64,000 nucleotides of DNA from Diabrotica undecimpunctata (taxonomy: Eukaryota; Arthropoda; Insecta; Coleoptera; Chrysomelidae): positions 13,321,883-13,385,882 of the forward strand of contig NC_092808.1 in the NCBI RefSeq assembly GCF_040954645.1, read 5' to 3'. Position 1 is the stretch's first letter, and the number at the start of each line of letters is the position of its first letter. The notes below the pieces were generated by a model. That model was not told where the DNA came from, made no database searches, and saw nothing but the letters and a program-made list of their open reading frames with translations. Below are positions 60,201 to 64,000 of the stretch, piece after piece. The position numbers and the translations under genes were made by a program.

Positions 60201-60634
60201 TTGTCGTTGACTGTTAACTGATTAAAATGAATGACCAAATATTGAAAACCTTTGATAAAACTTTAATAGAAAGTAAAGTTTTTTATTTCTTTGTTTTTGA
60301 AGGTACAAATAGTACGTTTAATTATTTAAATGGTTTAAATTTTGCTACAACCTATTTTGTTACAGTCAGTTAAGGTGAGAGAGATACATATTGAAATATT
60401 GGGATTTTTATATTAGGAAACACCTGCTACTGTTGAAAAAAAAATAATTTACAATAACATTGTTCGTATGGTTAAGGCAGGATGCGCGGTAATTAAGTAT
60501 CATAAACTTACACCGGAATATTTGTCTAAAATGTTAGCCCGGAAGAAGATTTTGGATAACAAGCACCTATTCTTTTATTATTACGCTATCACCACTTTTC
60601 AGGTATACAGAATCTATTACGGATCGTTTTTACG
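60201..60634. other. no gene recognised
   Basis: AT-rich; contains at 60323-60350 a stretch loosely complementary to 58870-58900 that may be the decayed outer repeat of the IS630-like copy. Confidence 0.3.
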
Positions 60635-60664
60635 GTGATAGTACTTTCGCGAAAGTACTATCAC
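60635..60664. repeat. perfect 30-bp palindrome
   Basis: GTGATAGTACTTTCG followed immediately by its reverse complement, centred on TTCGCGAA. CGATAGT motifs recur nearby (60664, 60675, 60784). Confidence 0.9.
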
Positions 60665-60739
60665 GATAGTAACCTCGATAGTGCTATCATAAAAGTGTGA
60701 GATAAGAAGTATGAGGTGTTTACACGTATAAAACAATAT

Positions 60740-60774
60740 CAGAGAACTACGGACACTGTATTCGTAGTTCTCTG
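60740..60774. repeat. hairpin, 12-bp stem
   Basis: CAGAGAACTACG and its complement CGTAGTTCTCTG separated by 11 bases. Lies just before the Harbinger-like ATG. Confidence 0.8.
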
Positions 60775-60803
60775 ACAATATCACGATAGTAATCAATAAC
60801 AAG

Positions 60804-61190
60804 ATGGTCGATACAGAGTTAATTAATGCGGCAGCTGCTGTTGTTGTTGAAATAATTAAAAAAAACGGAGAAACCTAAGAAACCTAAGGAGAATGCTTTT
60901 TTAAAAATTTTTATGCATAAATGACAAAATGTTTAATATGTTAGCAAATAAGGTAGGTATATTTTAAACTGATTTAAGGTTAGCATTAAGATTCAGAATA
61001 ATAATACCGTTATGAGAATGTCTTTATCAGCAAAGCTGAAACTTCAAATAGCTTGCCGATATCTTGCTACTGGCGACTCACTAGGATTTTTGCAGTGTCT
61101 TTACTGAGTGCTGAAGTGTACGATAAGCCAGTTTCTACCAGATGTCTTTGACGCCATATACAAAGCATTTGAAAGAGTGTATTGTGGTAT
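60804..61190 (+). mobile_element. PIF/Harbinger-like transposase fragment
   Basis: MVDTELINAAAAVVVEIIKK at 60804, then after stops SLSAKLKLQIACRYLATGDS, LGFLQCLY and QFLPDVFDAIYKAFE, matching the LxxxLRYLATGDSxxSL and ISxFxPEVxxAI motifs of Harbinger transposases. The DDE domain is absent. Confidence 0.65.
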
Positions 61191-61489
61191 GTAATGATGA
61201 ATAACACACAATAATTTTTAAGTGATTAATTATAGAAATTATAGAAAACATAAAAAAATTAAGAGATTCAAAATATTTTAAAACAGTTTAACTATGGTCT
61301 TATATTATTATTATTAAAAGTCATTATCATCTCCTGTTCAAAAAAATAATTAATGAGGTATGGCTTTGGTTTCTGCATGGCCTGCAAGCTGTGATATATC
61401 TGTCCCTCTGAATAAGTTGCCTGTTGTTGATCTGCTTCAGTGTCAGATACAGTATTTTTAAATTATGGTCTTGCAAATGACCTAGCCTA

Positions 61490-61743
61490 TTATTGCATCT
61501 TTAATAGAAGAAGCTTGAATTGAGCAGAAACATATTGTCCAAATACGTCAAATTCATTGGGGGAACAGACAATTTTTGAGATGTCACTTCTTTCCAAGCT
61601 TTTACAGTCTCATCTAAAGAATCATTCTGTCTGAATTCTTTTGACTGAACGGTCGGAAGGGTCTCCCTAGGCTCTTGCGTCAATTCTTCATCAGATGTGA
61701 GCTGTACATTGGGCTTGTTAAACTTCGTCTGTGTCATTTTCAC
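61490..61743 (-). mobile_element. possible MADF-type partner ORF of Harbinger, C-terminal piece
   Basis: Minus strand: DEELTQEPRETLPTVQSKEF ... DSLDETVKAWKE, then after a frameshift NEFDVFGQYVSAQFKLL. DxFGxYVAxxL is the C-terminal motif of MADF/BESS-type proteins that often accompany Harbinger transposases. Lies on the strand opposite to the transposase, a common arrangement. Confidence 0.4.
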
Positions 61744-62049
61744 CAGCTATTGGTGGAAGGGGCTTCTTAAAACTCCATAGATTTTTACGTCGATTCTTCA
61801 TCTGATGTTGTTACATTTTTCTCACTTTCTGCTGAAAATTGATCTTACAGCATCTACAATAAAGATATATGTAAAACAATATTTTTATTTAGTTTAATTT
61901 TAATTACAAAGAAACGTTTAGCGTTGTACTGCTAGCATTGGTGAATCATAACTATAATTTTACATTTAATGATATTCGGAGTTATAGCAGCAGTTATGAT
62001 GGTGGAATATTTTCCAATTCCTCTTGAGGACTTGGCAAAATGAGAAAAT

Positions 62050-62760
62050 ATATGGAACCAACCTCATCATCATCATCATCTTGGTGCTACAGCCCTTAGA
62101 GGGCCTCGACCTTCTCAAGCTTTCTACGCCATTCTATTCTGTCCCTCGCTTGCATTTTCCAGTTGCCGACTCCGATCTTCTCGGCATCTTGTGTTACCCC
62201 GTCCATTTACCTCAGCTTTGGTCTACCCCGTCTTCTCATTCCCACGGGTTGCGCTGTTAGAATCTTGTTTATCATGTTTGACTCAGGGGCCCGGGCTACA
62301 TGTTCTGCCCACTGCAGGCGGTTTCGCTTAATTATAGTGGTAATATCTTTACCACCAAACGTATGCTTGTAGATATTCTGCAGTTCAAATTTATATTTAC
62401 GCCTCCATATTCCGTTCTCACAGACCGCTCCGAATATCTTGCGTAGCACCTTTCTTTCAAAAATGGATAGAGCAGATTCATCTGTTTTCGTTAGCGTCCA
62501 TGCCTCTGATCCATATGTGAGAACGGGGACTATCAGTGTTCTATACAGCCTTATACGAGTTTTTTGAGACAGGCGTTTGTTAGCTAAGTACTTTGATATA
62601 CCATGATAACACCTGTTTGCAATTATTATTCGCCTTTTTATTTCCTCAGATGTGTTATTATTGGGGTTAACCGATGTCCCTAGATATATGAACTCTTTGA
62701 CTGCTTCGAAGTTTTGGTCATTGATGATTAAATTTGTGTCCAATGAATAGAACCAACCTG
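62050..62760 (-). mobile_element. LINE RT C-terminal fragment
   Basis: Minus-strand open frame to 62207 and beyond: FEAVKEFIYLGTSVNPNNNT, YRTLIVPVLTYGSEAWTLTK, FERKVLRKIFGAVCENGIWR, LQWAEHVARAPESNMINKIL and GMRRRGRPKLR, followed by decayed tail and an ATG/GAT-rich 3' end near 62065. Confidence 0.85.
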
Positions 62761-62829
62761 ACGGATCTATTATATAAGGAGATGAAGCATTTCCACTCAA
62801 GTCATATTTAATGAAGACATATCCCGATG

Positions 62830-63420
62830 AATCCGATTAACTGTTGCCCAGAAAGTATTCAATTATACACATTGCAGGGAGAGATGTGAAGTAAATGTAC
62901 TGTAGAATGACTCTTTGTTATCCTTGCTCTCTTCTCTATTCTAATGTTGATCAATATTTTTTGTCTAACCAACCGGTGATCTGGTCTAACCAACTCCTAA
63001 CAGTGATTTTATTAATTACGAGTTTCTTGTGCACGAGAAAGCCTACACCGCTAACTGCCTTATCGTTTTCTCGAAAATTGAATGCAGCAGATGCCCTGAT
63101 TTTAAAACTAATTGGATTTCTTCTTTTCTTAATCTTTTGGAAACTCCCAATATATCACATTTTATGCAGTTAACTTCTTCCTACAATTCAATGAGCTTCT
63201 CTTGAGTTTCAAGCGTTCTTACGTTATAAGTGGGAATATGTAATGTTCCTTGTCCATGGTAGCCGTGTCTGTCCCGGCAATTCTTTGCGCCCTCTGCCCT
63301 TGGTCTGATCTGGTGGCTACCTTCACCAGGGACCGTTGGGCAGCCGGGAACTAAAGGCCTTTATTTAGTTTGTGTCACTACCACGCTGGCCTGTGTGGGT
63401 TGGTAGCGGGATATACCAGG
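62830..63420 (-). mobile_element. LINE endonuclease N-terminal fragment
   Basis: Minus strand: GYHGQGTLHIPTYNVRTLET, then QEKLIEL(stop)EEVNCIKCDIL and FEKTIRQLAV. YNVRTL ... IxxDILG is the start of the LINE endonuclease. The GC-rich stretch 63240-63420 is its 5' flank. With the RT piece at 62050-62760 it may be one internally deleted LINE. Confidence 0.6.
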
Positions 63421-63584
63421 ATGTTGTATGGATTGGAAAATCAAGTCAGTAAGACTATTACTGACAAGATATTGTCAGTAATATTGATCGTCTAGGTTAA
63501 ATGTTAAGTTAATTCCTAAGTATCTGTTTGTGTTTTTGGGGGGTGCTGCGTTTTTGCGTTATATAGTTAAAAAACGATCCAATC

Positions 63585-64000
63585 ATGGGCGATGAGCAGG
63601 AAAATAATAGTTTACTTCGTAAGTAAGATGAAAAAAATCCTTTAAAATAATTTATTGAAGAACTGGAAATTCTTCCAGAATTATGGAACAGCAGCGATCC
63701 GTCATATATGAAAAAAAAAAAAAAAAACAAGCGTATTAATGCGTTGTAAAAGTTATTAGACATTAAAAAAAACAAAAGCAGATGCCACGATAGAAGACGT
63801 TCGGAAAAAAATAAATACACTCCTTTCTGATTATCGGAAGGAGCAGAAAAAAATTAAAGAATCAAAAAGAAGTGGTGCAGGAGCAGACGAGCTATATTCG
63901 CCCACATCCTGGGTATATTATGCATTGCAGTTTCTGGATAAGCATGAGAAACCACAAACTAGCCATTTATCAATAATTGAAAAGGAAGTTGAACTGCCAA
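63585..64000 (+). pseudogene. MADF-domain protein, broken, runs off right edge
   Basis: ATG at 63585. In shifting frames it encodes FIEELEILPELWNSSDPSYM, then DATIEDVRKKINTLLSDYRK, EQKKIKESKRSGAGADELYS and PTSWVYYALQFLDKHEKPQ. L-W-D/N-x-x-D-x-x-Y ... V-x-x-K-x-x-x-L-x-x-x-Y-R-x-E and SGAGAD-x-Y-x-P are MADF signatures. Two in-frame stops (near 63627 and 63648) and a frameshift in an A17 run argue for a pseudogene or transposon-borne copy, unless the first stop lies in an intron starting at 'cgtaagtaag'. Confidence 0.6.

Overview
The window is animal nuclear DNA, most likely from an insect and plausibly a beetle. Split genes with GT-AG introns, a Wnt gene, a UBASH3 gene and a dense load of LINEs and DNA transposons show it is animal. 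The beetle guess rests on a foldback repeat with ends reading 'gacgtttcaatttccacttc' that I associate with beetle genomes; this is inference. There are no operons, CRISPR arrays, recognisable tRNA or rRNA genes, or bacterial features. Roughly two thirds of the window is recognisable transposon debris.

Host genes. (1) Positions 1785-3113, minus strand: the first three coding exons of a UBASH3/Sts-like gene (UBA domain, then the start of the 2H phosphoesterase domain); the rest lies beyond the left edge. (2) Positions 3941-11161, plus strand: a complete three-exon gene for a Lys/Ser-rich, probably nuclear protein of about 1120 residues, with internal ~60-residue repeats, many SP/TP sites and a NuSAP-like segment. 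These two genes are head to head, 827 bp apart between start codons. (3) Positions 35710-47293, minus strand: five 3' coding exons of a Wnt gene (about 330 codons). All splice phases agree; the signal-peptide exon was not found. Its four introns are full of transposons.

Mobile DNA. The second intron of gene 2 carries Tigger and Helitron fragments and a complete 2-kb hAT copy with TIRs and an 8-bp target duplication. Between 12 and 35 kb lie truncated LINEs, pogo/Tigger copies, a Tc1 element with both ends, a 2.5-kb imperfect palindrome, a solo LTR and a foldback element. The Wnt introns hold a Jockey/I-type LINE, an RTE LINE interrupted by another LINE, small foldbacks and an IS630/Tc1-like element. 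From 47.7 to 64 kb there is a mosaic of LINE pieces in both orientations, an internally deleted LINE keeping ORF1, a pogo transposase with a C-terminal PHD-like finger, and decayed IS630-like and PIF/Harbinger pieces.

Several insertions can be read exactly. Removing the inserted LINE plus one copy of the target duplication restores the reading frame of the host transposon at 18285-19097, 33055-34444, 41033-42153 and 56120-56588. This gives a relative order of insertion. I found no new multi-gene system. The most noteworthy items are the nested insertions, the large and small palindromes, the ORF1-retaining LINE deletion derivative, the PHD-tailed pogo transposase, and the repeat-rich nuclear protein.
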